From the NCBI GenBank assembly GCA_903836325.1, contig CAILQE010000022.1, forward strand, positions 1-8,582: a stretch of 8,582 bases of DNA. Reading direction: 5' to 3'. Position numbers and translations under genes: made by a program. Under the pieces are notes generated by a model. It worked only from the letters and a program-made list of their open reading frames with translations, searched no databases and was not told the DNA's origin. Shown in pieces: positions 1 to 7,230 of this stretch. How positions within the stretch are numbered: the stretch's first letter is position 1; every line of letters starts with the position of its first letter. Source of the stretch: an uncultured Candidatus Saccharibacteria bacterium (lineage in GTDB: Bacteria > Patescibacteriota > Saccharimonadia > Saccharimonadales > UBA4665).

Positions 1-606
1 AAAACTTTAAGAGCTAATAAGAATAGGTTTGGATCAGTTAATGAAGTTGTGCTATTTGAAATGCTCGGAGAGGGAATGGAAGTTATTGAAAATCCTTCAA
101 AATCTCTACTTGAAGAAAGAAAGATTTCCGATGGGTCTATTGTACATGCCTGCATGCAAGGATCCAGACCTTTACTAGTAGAAATACAAGCCTTAGTTAA
201 TAAGACTAGCTATGGTTATCCAAAAAGAACATCCAGTGGTTTTGATCTTAATAGATTGAATTTAATCATCGCTATTATTGAAAAAAGGACTAAATTAAAA
301 CTATTTAATGACGATATCTATATAAACGTAGTAGGTGGAATGAAGCTTACAGAACCTGCAGCAGATTTAGCGGTAGCTATGGCTATTGCATCTGCTAAAG
401 CAAATAAGAATCTTAAAGAAGATTTAGTAGTGTTTGGAGAGCTTGGACTTAGCGGTGAGATTAGAAACATACCTTTTACCGAAAAGAGGGCTGAAGAGGC
501 CTTAAAGATAGGTTTTAAAGGCTCTATAGGCCCTAAGAGTAAAGCTACTAAGGGATATAATCAGGTATTAGACTTAAGGTCTGCGCTTATCAAATTTCTA
601 GACTAA
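1..606 (+). CDS. radA: DNA repair protein RadA, C-terminal part (5' truncated by window edge)
   Basis: RadA (Sms) is a RecA-related, DnaB-like ATPase that helps homologous recombination by driving branch migration and DNA unwinding. The frame is already open at base 1, and 201 residues are visible. The RadA signature KNRFG lies at residues 7-11 of the fragment (bases 19-33). It is followed by the typical run FEM...GMEVIENPS (bases 55-99) and then the Lon-protease-like C-terminal domain, with RPLLVEIQALV near residue 55, FDLNRLN, NVVGGMKLTEPAADLA and GELGLSGEIRN. The zinc finger, Walker A and Walker B lie upstream of the window. A GTG at base 49 is internal, because conserved RadA residues are encoded before it. 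The gene ends with TAA at 604-606, one base before the stop of the convergent PBP gene. Identity is secure from the KNRFG motif together with the Lon-like domain. Confidence 0.96.
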   Translation, partial: KTLRANKNRFGSVNEVVLFEMLGEGMEVIENPSKSLLEERKISDGSIVHACMQGSRPLLVEIQALVNKTSYGYPKRTSSGFDLNRLNLIIAIIEKRTKLKLFNDDIYINVVGGMKLTEPAADLAVAMAIASAKANKNLKEDLVVFGELGLSGEIRNIPFTEKRAEEALKIGFKGSIGPKSKATKGYNQVLDLRSALIKFLD

Positions 607-607
607 A

Positions 608-3600
608 TTACAGTGATGTTGTTTGAGTTATGTTGCTGCTATCTATAATCACTGCATTCTTGCTATTCTTAGGAACATCAGAAGTACAAGTATTTAAAGA
701 TACATTTGCACAATTTCCAATTAGATTCGTTCCATCTATCGAGATATTAAAAGGGGAAACGCCGCCGCTCCAGTTAAAGGTATAATTACTGGTTGAGTTT
801 TTAGTAGCACTAAATCCAGTAAGACCTGTTGTTAAACTCACATTTTGAGAAGCTGTAGTTTCATATAGCACAGAATCATCCAAGACGGCTTGTATCGTAG
901 AATTAGATGCACTTGAAGAAGTATACCTATATGTAGCGTTATAGCTTTGTTGGGAATCTGTATCGGTTGGAATAGTAATTGTGTTAACTACATTTCCATT
1001 AACTTTTATATTAATTTGTCCAGCTGGTGCAGCTGTATAGTTCCCGCCGCTCAATGGGTATGTGCCAGCTGTTGCAACTATACTAATATCACAACTTGGA
1101 CTACATGTGTTTGCTCCTGCGCCAGAACTATCTGAAACAGAAATTGTTAAGCTAGGACTAGTATCGGTGCATTTGTGTATATTGTCCGATGTGCTTGTAG
1201 TTCCAGTTACTCCTGATACTGGCCCTCCTTCTAGTGCCTGCATATTAGATACGTAATTTGGTTGTCCATTCTGCATGAATATATCTATGTTAAAGGTGCT
1301 TGCTAGTGAAGCATTAGTTTTCTTGGCAGAATTAGGAGTACAGCTTGTAGCTAGTAAACCAGAAACTTGATCTATAGTTGCCCCTGATTTAACACCGTTA
1401 ACTCCAAACCATGAAGGGAATATTTCTGAAACTGGTCCTGGAAGTATTTCTGATGATCCTGTTCCGACCTTAGAAGTCTGTAAGAAGGCATTAACATGTT
1501 TAATATCAGTAGGCTCTGTCCAATTTACAGGTTTAGTATTCAATGAATTAAGTGCTTGCTTCATCCATACGATAGAAAGAGGTCCGGTCATGTGTTCCAT
1601 TCCACCAGACCTAAGAGAATTACCTGATGAATTTGCTACATAAGAAACAACGGCAAATTGTGTATTCCAAGCTGTCATTAATCCATCTTGGTTTGAGTTC
1701 TGAGTTCCAGTCTTGATAGCGGTATTCCACCCATTCCAATTTTGAAATTTGAAATCATTAGACATGTAATTATTGTTGCCATTTATATCTACGTGTGACG
1801 AAAATGAAGTACCTAGGTAAGTAGCCTTAGGATCACTTAAAATGTTGTTAATTATATATGCAGTATCTGCTCGAACTACTTGTTTAGGTTTAGGTTGCGT
1901 CCATTGGTAAAGGGATTTTCCAGATGTATTTTGTACACTCAATATATAAGTAGTAGGAATGGTCTGGCCTAATCTTGCGTAACTAGCATCTGCGTTAACT
2001 AACTGATTAAGATGTGTGTATACACCATCACCAATACCGCTAGCTGGGTAACACTGAGTAGTATCAGCGCTAGTAGCATATAGTGGTTGAACACCAGGGT
2101 TATAACAGTTTAGGGAATTACTTGAACCTGTTAAAGCTTGATATGTAGATGTATATTTATTTATTGATGTTAAGTGTCCGTTAGAAGTATCATTTGGAAC
2201 TTCACTTAATACGGCTTTAATGGCAGGTATATTTCTTGAACCGGCAAGCGCATATCTTAGACTAAGTGGACCTGGTGAATAGTTATCATAATCGTGTAAA
2301 CAACTACTAGCGTCAAAGGATGCCCCACTTGAATCTACATCATTTCCAGTATGCCCATTAGGACAGTAGTAGTAAACCTGACCGCCAGCTTTGATTTCTT
2401 GCTCGGTGTCATAAATCATTGATCCTGCACCTACATTCGTATTGTTTTCAATTAAGGTCCCATATACAAATGGTTTAACGCTTGATCCAGGTAGGATGTT
2501 AACGTTAGCATAGTTCACCTGACCAATAGTAGAATCAAACCAGTTTTCACCTCCAACTAGCATTAACATTTGACCCGTCTTAACATCTTCACCAACCATG
2601 GCTTGCACGTTACCGTTATAGTTTTTTACATTTTGACTATTTGCGGCTACATCTTTCTCTGCAAATTGCTGAAGTTTTAGATCAAGAGTAGTGGTAACTT
2701 TAAGTCCACCAGTAGTAGCTAATTGAGCTCCAAGTTGCGTCTGAAGTTGCTGCTTAGCTGTCATTACAAAGTAAGGAGCTTGAATTGCGGAATAAGTGTT
2801 TGAATTTAAAGGTTTTGGTATTTCAGCTAAAACATCAGTCGCTTTAGCAGCATCTGCTTGAGCTTGAGTTATATATTTTTGTTGAACCATTAAGCTTAAA
2901 ATGTAGTCTTGCCTATTAAGTACGCCTTGTTTGTTGAAGCTATCATCAGAAAGTTTATTCCAAACGGTTGAAGTGTATGGAGAGTAAACGCCAGGTGCCT
3001 GAGGGATTGCTGCAAGAAAAGATGCTTCTGCTAAGGTAAGATCAGCGGCTGATTTATGGAAATAATCTTGAGATGCAGCCTGAACGCCATAATCGACTCC
3101 TCCATAAGGAGCTATATTAAGATAGCCATTTAGAATTTGATCCTTAGAATAGCTTCTTTCAACTTCGATAGCTAAGATAAGTTCTTTAATTTTTCTTGTA
3201 ATAGTACGGTCATTTGTCCAGTTTTCGTTTAATTTAACTAACTGTTGAGTAATAGTCGAACCACCTTGTAGTCCACCGCCTAGACCTAGAAGATCGTGTG
3301 AGCCCGCTCGAATAAGCGATTTAATATCAAACGCTCCTTCATGATAAAAATTCTTATCTTCAATCGCTATAGTTGCGTTTTTCATGTAGGGACTAATTTG
3401 ATCTAAATTAACTGGAAGTCTTCTTATACCATTATTGTCTTGGAAAAGGAGGGTTTTTCCGGTTCTATCATAATAAGAAACTGATCCACCTAGGTTGCTT
3501 CCTGAAATATCGTTAATTTTAGGTAAATCTTTTCTGAAGAAAGCAAACATAACAACTATTAGAATGAATATAGCAACAATTGAGATACCGATAATTCGGA

Positions 3601-3835
3601 GGGCCATAATACCCCCTTCTTTTGAGAACCAGTATTCATAAAGATGTTTTGGTTCAAGTCTGTATTTTAATCTTTGCAAACGTCCTTTAGGTAAAGAGTT
3701 TATGTATAATGTCTTCTTTGTGTTATTAGCGTAATTTTTAGAATTACGTCTATTAGTTACTGAGGAGTTAAGTCCTATTCGTCGCGCTGTACGATTATTT
3801 CTATTATTACGAGTATTACGTGATTTTCTAGCCAT
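608..3835 (-). CDS. Class A (bifunctional) penicillin-binding protein, PBP1A type, with C-terminal Ig-like extension
   Basis: This enzyme polymerises lipid II into glycan strands (GT51) and cross-links the peptides (transpeptidase) on the outer face of the membrane. From the ATG at 3835 it has 1075 residues. It has a basic Arg/Asn-rich cytoplasmic tail (about 1-75) and one membrane helix (about 78-100). GT51 motifs are EDKNFYHEGAFD (159-170), GGSTITQQLVK (191-201), RKIKELILAIEVE (214-226), ILNGYLN (234-240) and LTLAEASFLAAIPQAP (266-281). Transpeptidase motifs are SSVK with catalytic Ser451, SRN (533-535) and KTGT (708-711). About 180 C-terminal residues rich in Ser, Thr and Asn look like one or two beta-sandwich domains. 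It is longer than most class A PBPs (about 650-900). The ATG at 3835 is preferred over an in-frame TTG at 3847 because AAGGA lies just before the ATG. It is divergent from tyrS and convergent with radA. Function is certain; the role of the C-terminal extension is not known. Confidence 0.96.
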   Translation of the reverse strand: MARKSRNTRNNRNNRTARRIGLNSSVTNRRNSKNYANNTKKTLYINSLPKGRLQRLKYRLEPKHLYEYWFSKEGGIMALRIIGISIVAIFILIVVMFAFFRKDLPKINDISGSNLGGSVSYYDRTGKTLLFQDNNGIRRLPVNLDQISPYMKNATIAIEDKNFYHEGAFDIKSLIRAGSHDLLGLGGGLQGGSTITQQLVKLNENWTNDRTITRKIKELILAIEVERSYSKDQILNGYLNIAPYGGVDYGVQAASQDYFHKSAADLTLAEASFLAAIPQAPGVYSPYTSTVWNKLSDDSFNKQGVLNRQDYILSLMVQQKYITQAQADAAKATDVLAEIPKPLNSNTYSAIQAPYFVMTAKQQLQTQLGAQLATTGGLKVTTTLDLKLQQFAEKDVAANSQNVKNYNGNVQAMVGEDVKTGQMLMLVGGENWFDSTIGQVNYANVNILPGSSVKPFVYGTLIENNTNVGAGSMIYDTEQEIKAGGQVYYYCPNGHTGNDVDSSGASFDASSCLHDYDNYSPGPLSLRYALAGSRNIPAIKAVLSEVPNDTSNGHLTSINKYTSTYQALTGSSNSLNCYNPGVQPLYATSADTTQCYPASGIGDGVYTHLNQLVNADASYARLGQTIPTTYILSVQNTSGKSLYQWTQPKPKQVVRADTAYIINNILSDPKATYLGTSFSSHVDINGNNNYMSNDFKFQNWNGWNTAIKTGTQNSNQDGLMTAWNTQFAVVSYVANSSGNSLRSGGMEHMTGPLSIVWMKQALNSLNTKPVNWTEPTDIKHVNAFLQTSKVGTGSSEILPGPVSEIFPSWFGVNGVKSGATIDQVSGLLATSCTPNSAKKTNASLASTFNIDIFMQNGQPNYVSNMQALEGGPVSGVTGTTSTSDNIHKCTDTSPSLTISVSDSSGAGANTCSPSCDISIVATAGTYPLSGGNYTAAPAGQINIKVNGNVVNTITIPTDTDSQQSYNATYRYTSSSASNSTIQAVLDDSVLYETTASQNVSLTTGLTGFSATKNSTSNYTFNWSGGVSPFNISIDGTNLIGNCANVSLNTCTSDVPKNSKNAVIIDSSNITQTTSL
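3791..3820 (-). repeat. Imperfect trinucleotide repeat encoding an Arg-Asn-x tract
   Basis: Codons 6-15 of the PBP gene alternate CGT or AGA with AAT (one ACT), giving Arg every third residue: RNTRNNRNNR. The DNA is a short imperfect microsatellite-like tract that could change length by slippage. It lies in the cytoplasmic tail, so length changes would probably leave the enzyme domains intact. Confidence 0.4.
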
Positions 3836-3839
3836 ATAT

Positions 3840-3845
3840 TCCTTC
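3840..3845 (-). promoter_or_regulatory. Shine-Dalgarno site of the PBP gene
   Basis: The minus strand reads GAAGGA, then 4 bases, then ATG at 3835. It favours this ATG over the in-frame TTG at 3847, which has no purine-rich site upstream. The spacing is on the short side. Confidence 0.55.
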
Positions 3846-3871
3846 AAATTTACCCAAAGTTAATTATATTC

Positions 3872-3880
3872 ATTATATCA
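3872..3880 (-). promoter_or_regulatory. Extended -10 promoter of the PBP gene
   Basis: The minus strand reads TGATATAAT, a perfect TGnTATAAT extended -10. No convincing -35 lies upstream (3895-3900 reads ACTTTC), which fits an extended -10 promoter. Transcription would start near 3865, giving a leader of about 30 bases that contains the AAGGA site. A second TATAAT sits 9 bases further downstream (3863-3868, minus strand) and could be an alternative -10. Confidence 0.55.
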
Positions 3881-3906
3881 ACAAATGGATAAAAGAAAGT
3901 AATGTT

Positions 3907-3912
3907 TATAAT
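3907..3912 (+). promoter_or_regulatory. Possible upstream -10 for tyrS
   Basis: TATAAT on the plus strand would start transcription near 3919 and give a leader of about 33 bases. It has no convincing -35, and the resulting leader has no Shine-Dalgarno sequence near the ATG. It is weaker than the promoter at 3917-3945. AT-rich DNA makes chance matches likely. Confidence 0.25.
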
Positions 3913-3916
3913 TATT

Positions 3917-3945
3917 TTTATAGTCGAATCTAAAGAATGTATAAT
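3917..3945 (+). promoter_or_regulatory. Promoter of tyrS operon, predicted to give a leaderless mRNA
   Basis: TTTATA (3917-3922), a 17-base spacer and TATAAT (3940-3945) form a sigma70-like promoter. The -10 ends six bases before the tyrS ATG at 3952, so transcription would start at or very near the A of the start codon. There is no Shine-Dalgarno sequence before the ATG, which agrees with leaderless initiation. The whole region 3836-3951 between the two divergent genes is AT-rich and appears to hold only these promoters. Confidence 0.55.
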
Positions 3946-3951
3946 TAGAAT

Positions 3952-5199
3952 ATGAAATTATCTGAAGAACTAAAATATAGAAATCTTTTTTACCAAACAA
4001 CCCTTAAAAATATCGAGGACCTAGACAATAAGAAGTTTACTTTTTATCTTGGAGTAGATCCTAGTGCAGATTCAATGACTGTTGGTCATTTAGCTGTATT
4101 AATGCTAGCTAAGCATCTTATCAAGAACGGTAATAAGGCATTCTTATTGATAGGTGGAGCTACGGGATTAATTGGAGATCCTGATGGTAAGAAGCAAGAA
4201 AGAGATCTACTTCCAATATCTGAAATTAATAAAAACAAAAAAAGTATCGTATCTCAGTATAAAAACATAATAAAAGGTCAATCATTCACATTGGTAGATA
4301 ACTATGATTGGTTTAAAAATATGGGATACCTAGAATTCCTTAGAGACTTTGGTAAGAAAGTTCCTCTTCGAACTATGCTTGGTAGAGATTTTGTTCAATC
4401 AAGAATTGGTGAGGATAGCGGAGGATTATCTTATGCCGAATTCTCTTACAGTCTTATTCAGGGATACGATTTCTATCACTTAAATGAAAAATATGGAGTT
4501 AATTTACAGGTTTCAGGTGCAGACCAATGGGGTAATTCTATAGCTGGAGTTGACTTAACTAGAAGAGTAAATGGTAATGAAGTTAATGTGCTGTCTATTC
4601 CTTTAATAATTAACAAGCAAACCGGAATCAAATTTGGTAAGAGTGAAGCTGGCGCAGTATGGTTGGATCCTAAAAAAACAAGTGTAACTATGTTCTATCA
4701 ATTCTGGATAAATCAACCTGATGAAGACGCAATAGATTTTCTAAAAATTTATACAATGCTGGAAATAAATGAGATCGAAAAAATTGCAAAAAAGCAGATC
4801 GATAATCCTAAGAGCAGAATAGCCCAAAAGAAACTAGCCTATGAAGTAACTAGAATGATACATGGTGAAAAATCGGCAGCAGTAGCTCAAGACATAACAG
4901 AAACTCTCATCGGTACTAAATCCTTAAAAGAACTAGGTATAAAAACTAAAATGGAATTAGTTAAAGAAATTCCATTCATTAAGGTTCATAAGAATTCTAG
5001 TGTTTTAGATATCTTGGTGGATACAAAATTAGCACAATCTAAGACAGAAGCTAGAAACTTCCTTAAATCCAATGCCATTTCTATCAATAATGTAAAAATA
5101 TCTGAAGAGATTTTAGATACAGCAAATTTCGTTAAAGGTTTGGCTTTACTTAGAAAAGGTAAGGCATATAGAGATAGCGCACTAATTCAACTGAGGTAA
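3952..5199 (+). CDS. tyrS: Tyrosyl-tRNA synthetase (TyrRS)
   Basis: It charges tRNA-Tyr with tyrosine in the cytosol through a tyrosyl-adenylate. The length, 415 residues, is normal for bacterial TyrRS. Class I features are GVDPSADSMTVGH (34-46), which holds the HIGH-equivalent TVGH; the tyrosine pocket YSLIQGYD (166-173); VSGADQWGN (187-195); and the KMSKS-equivalent KFGKS (227-231). A C-terminal S4 RNA-binding domain lies at about 348-415. The first His of HIGH is Thr43. By alignment with the well-studied Bacillus stearothermophilus enzyme, where Thr40 and His45 stabilise the transition state, this protein has Ser38 and Thr43. All other family blocks are intact, so it is probably active. 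The ATG at 3952 has no Shine-Dalgarno sequence and lies just after a -10 box. It is the first gene of the tyrS-recG operon. Confidence 0.97.
   Translation: MKLSEELKYRNLFYQTTLKNIEDLDNKKFTFYLGVDPSADSMTVGHLAVLMLAKHLIKNGNKAFLLIGGATGLIGDPDGKKQERDLLPISEINKNKKSIVSQYKNIIKGQSFTLVDNYDWFKNMGYLEFLRDFGKKVPLRTMLGRDFVQSRIGEDSGGLSYAEFSYSLIQGYDFYHLNEKYGVNLQVSGADQWGNSIAGVDLTRRVNGNEVNVLSIPLIINKQTGIKFGKSEAGAVWLDPKKTSVTMFYQFWINQPDEDAIDFLKIYTMLEINEIEKIAKKQIDNPKSRIAQKKLAYEVTRMIHGEKSAAVAQDITETLIGTKSLKELGIKTKMELVKEIPFIKVHKNSSVLDILVDTKLAQSKTEARNFLKSNAISINNVKISEEILDTANFVKGLALLRKGKAYRDSALIQLR
5193..5196 (+). promoter_or_regulatory. Shine-Dalgarno site of recG inside the end of tyrS
   Basis: GAGG overlaps the last tyrS codons and lies 5 bases before the ATG at 5202. 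It supports this start over the in-frame ATG at 5217 and suggests coupled translation of the two genes. Confidence 0.6.
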
Positions 5200-5201
5200 T
5201 C

Positions 5202-7229
5202 ATGCCCTTAAGTCCGATGGACAATCTTGATAAAATTTCTGGGGTTGGCGAAGCTAGTATTAAAAAATTAGAAAAACTAGGTATTAAAAATGTACATGGA
5301 TTAATTAATCACTGGCCAAAAAGATATGTAGATTTTTCTAATTTAAATAAAATAATAGATCTAAGTCCAGGCAACGTTACTATTAGAGTTAGAATAACTA
5401 ATCCCAAAACAAGATACGTAAGAAGAGGGATGAATATAACGGAAGCTTTCGCGTATGATGATACATCTAGAGTTAAAATACTTTGGTTTAATCAACCCTA
5501 TAGAGCTAAGTCTATAAATTCGGATATAGAATATTTTTTGTCAGGTGAATATAAGCTTAGTAATCGTAATTTTAGTTTCATTAATCCAGCATTAGAATTA
5601 GTTTCAGATTTTCCCGTAAATACTGCACGAATATTACCGGTTTATAACCTAACTGAAGGTATTAAATCTTCAGACATACGTAAATACATTAAATTCGTCC
5701 TAACAAACATGAAAGTGGAGGATATATTCCCTAAAGATTTTTGTAATAAATATAATCTAATATCTGCCGATAGAGCCTATCATTTTATACATTTTCCAGA
5801 AAATAGTGACCAGATAGATGAAGCGAGATATAGATATAGTTTTGAAGAAGGTTTCAAGTTAATGCTCGCATCATCTATGAACAAGAATGAAATAGATCTT
5901 ACGGATGCTCACCGGGTTAAATTTAATCTAGAACTTGCCAAAAAATTTATTGAACATCTTCCTTTTAAATTAACTGACGATCAGAGACTTGCTGTATGGG
6001 AGATATATAAAGATATAGATAAAGTACATCCAATGAATAGATTAGTTGAAGGAGACGTTGGAAGCGGTAAAACTTTAGTTGCTGCTATGAGTGCATTAAT
6101 GCCTATAAGTGAAGGTAAGCAGGTGGCATTGATGGTTCCAACAGAAATATTGGCTAAACAACATGCGAGAACTTTTGATAGGATATATGAGCCTCTTGGA
6201 TTAGATAAAGAAATAGCATTAATAACATCTTCAACTTCTAAAAAGGAAAAAGAATCATTAATATCTAAAATCAAATCTAAAGAAAAATTAATGATAATTG
6301 GAACACATTCATTAATAGAGGACTATTTACAGCCAGATGAGCTAGCTCTCGTTATAATCGACGAACAACATAGGTTCGGTGTTGAACAGCGTAAAAAACT
6401 ACTTAAAAAAGCAAAATACCAACCACATTTGCTTTCACTAAGCGCTACTCCAATACCGCGTTCATTAGCCTTAACTCTATTTAGAGATTTAAGTTTATCT
6501 AAAATTAAAACTGCTCCAAATAAAGATAAAATTATAAACACTAAAATACTTTCTAGAAGCGAATATAATCGCACGGTTCCAGAAATAATGAAACTTTTAA
6601 AAGCTGGTCAACAGATGTTTGCGGTATGTCCGAGTATTGATAGTGAAAAAACAAAATCAGTTTCACAGGTAAGTTTAGAAATTATAGAAACATACAAAGA
6701 TTACAAAGTCGCTACTCTACACGGCAGAATGAAACAAGAAGAAAAAGATAAAATCATGGAAGATTTTCTAAATAAAAAAATAGATATTCTAGTATCCACA
6801 ACAGTCATTGAAGTTGGTGTTGACGTACCTAACGCTAATATAATTCTTATTTACTCCCCTAGAAATTTCGGATTAGCACAATTACATCAGCTAAGAGGCA
6901 GAGTGGGTCGTGGAGAACACCCAGGGTTTTGTTATCTTATAAATGAAGATAACGAACCAAGTTCTCGAAGATTAGAGTCAATAGAAACATATAATGATGG
7001 ATTCAAGCTTGCAGAAATAGATTTAGATCTAAGAGGACCTGGTCAGGTATACGGCGTTTTCCAGCACGGAGAACTAGATCTCAACTTTTTCAATTTTAGA
7101 GATATTAAATTAATACGCACCATTGAAGAAGCAGTAGCGTTATTCATGGATAAAAGGTATAATATTGAAGATTTTGAATTATTAAATAAAGAAATTAACG
7201 ATTTAAAAAAGATAACCAATTTAAATTAA
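5202..7229 (+). CDS. recG: ATP-dependent DNA helicase RecG
   Basis: RecG is a superfamily 2 double-strand translocase that remodels stalled replication forks and branch-migrates Holliday junctions and R- or D-loops. The 675 residues match the usual length. The N-terminal wedge region carries a helix-hairpin-helix-like start (ISGVGEASIKKLEKLGI, 12-28) and an OB-like part (about 55-135). Helicase motifs are Walker A GDVGSGKT (284-291), motif Ia PTEILAKQH (313-321), motif II DEQH (387-390), motif III SATPIPRSL (414-422), VSTTVIEVGVDVPNA (531-545) and motif VI QLRGRVGRG (563-571). The C-terminal block typical of RecG, AEIDLDLRGPGQVYG, is at 604-618. It is followed by QHG, where many RecGs have QSG. 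It starts 2 bases after the tyrS stop with GAGG upstream, and its stop is one base before the next gene, so it lies inside an operon. Confidence 0.97.
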   Translation: MPLSPMDNLDKISGVGEASIKKLEKLGIKNVHGLINHWPKRYVDFSNLNKIIDLSPGNVTIRVRITNPKTRYVRRGMNITEAFAYDDTSRVKILWFNQPYRAKSINSDIEYFLSGEYKLSNRNFSFINPALELVSDFPVNTARILPVYNLTEGIKSSDIRKYIKFVLTNMKVEDIFPKDFCNKYNLISADRAYHFIHFPENSDQIDEARYRYSFEEGFKLMLASSMNKNEIDLTDAHRVKFNLELAKKFIEHLPFKLTDDQRLAVWEIYKDIDKVHPMNRLVEGDVGSGKTLVAAMSALMPISEGKQVALMVPTEILAKQHARTFDRIYEPLGLDKEIALITSSTSKKEKESLISKIKSKEKLMIIGTHSLIEDYLQPDELALVIIDEQHRFGVEQRKKLLKKAKYQPHLLSLSATPIPRSLALTLFRDLSLSKIKTAPNKDKIINTKILSRSEYNRTVPEIMKLLKAGQQMFAVCPSIDSEKTKSVSQVSLEIIETYKDYKVATLHGRMKQEEKDKIMEDFLNKKIDILVSTTVIEVGVDVPNANIILIYSPRNFGLAQLHQLRGRVGRGEHPGFCYLINEDNEPSSRRLESIETYNDGFKLAEIDLDLRGPGQVYGVFQHGELDLNFFNFRDIKLIRTIEEAVALFMDKRYNIEDFELLNKEINDLKKITNLN

Positions 7230-7230
7230 T

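Noticed and set aside
49..606. GTG at 49 as the start of the first gene
   Set aside because: The frame is open from base 1, and the conserved RadA motif KNRFG is encoded upstream of this codon.
947..1256. Two small plus-strand open frames inside the PBP gene (947-1135 and 1062-1256)
   Set aside because: They are antisense to the Ser/Thr-rich C-terminal part of the PBP, with Cys- and Trp-rich implausible proteins and no ribosome site.
3836..3847. TTG at 3847 as the PBP start
   Set aside because: It has no ribosome site upstream. The ATG at 3835 follows AAGGA, whose bases are the would-be codons after the TTG.
5981..6574. Two minus-strand open frames inside recG (5981-6274 and 6323-6574)
   Set aside because: They overlap the conserved helicase motifs of RecG on the opposite strand and look like codon-bias shadows.
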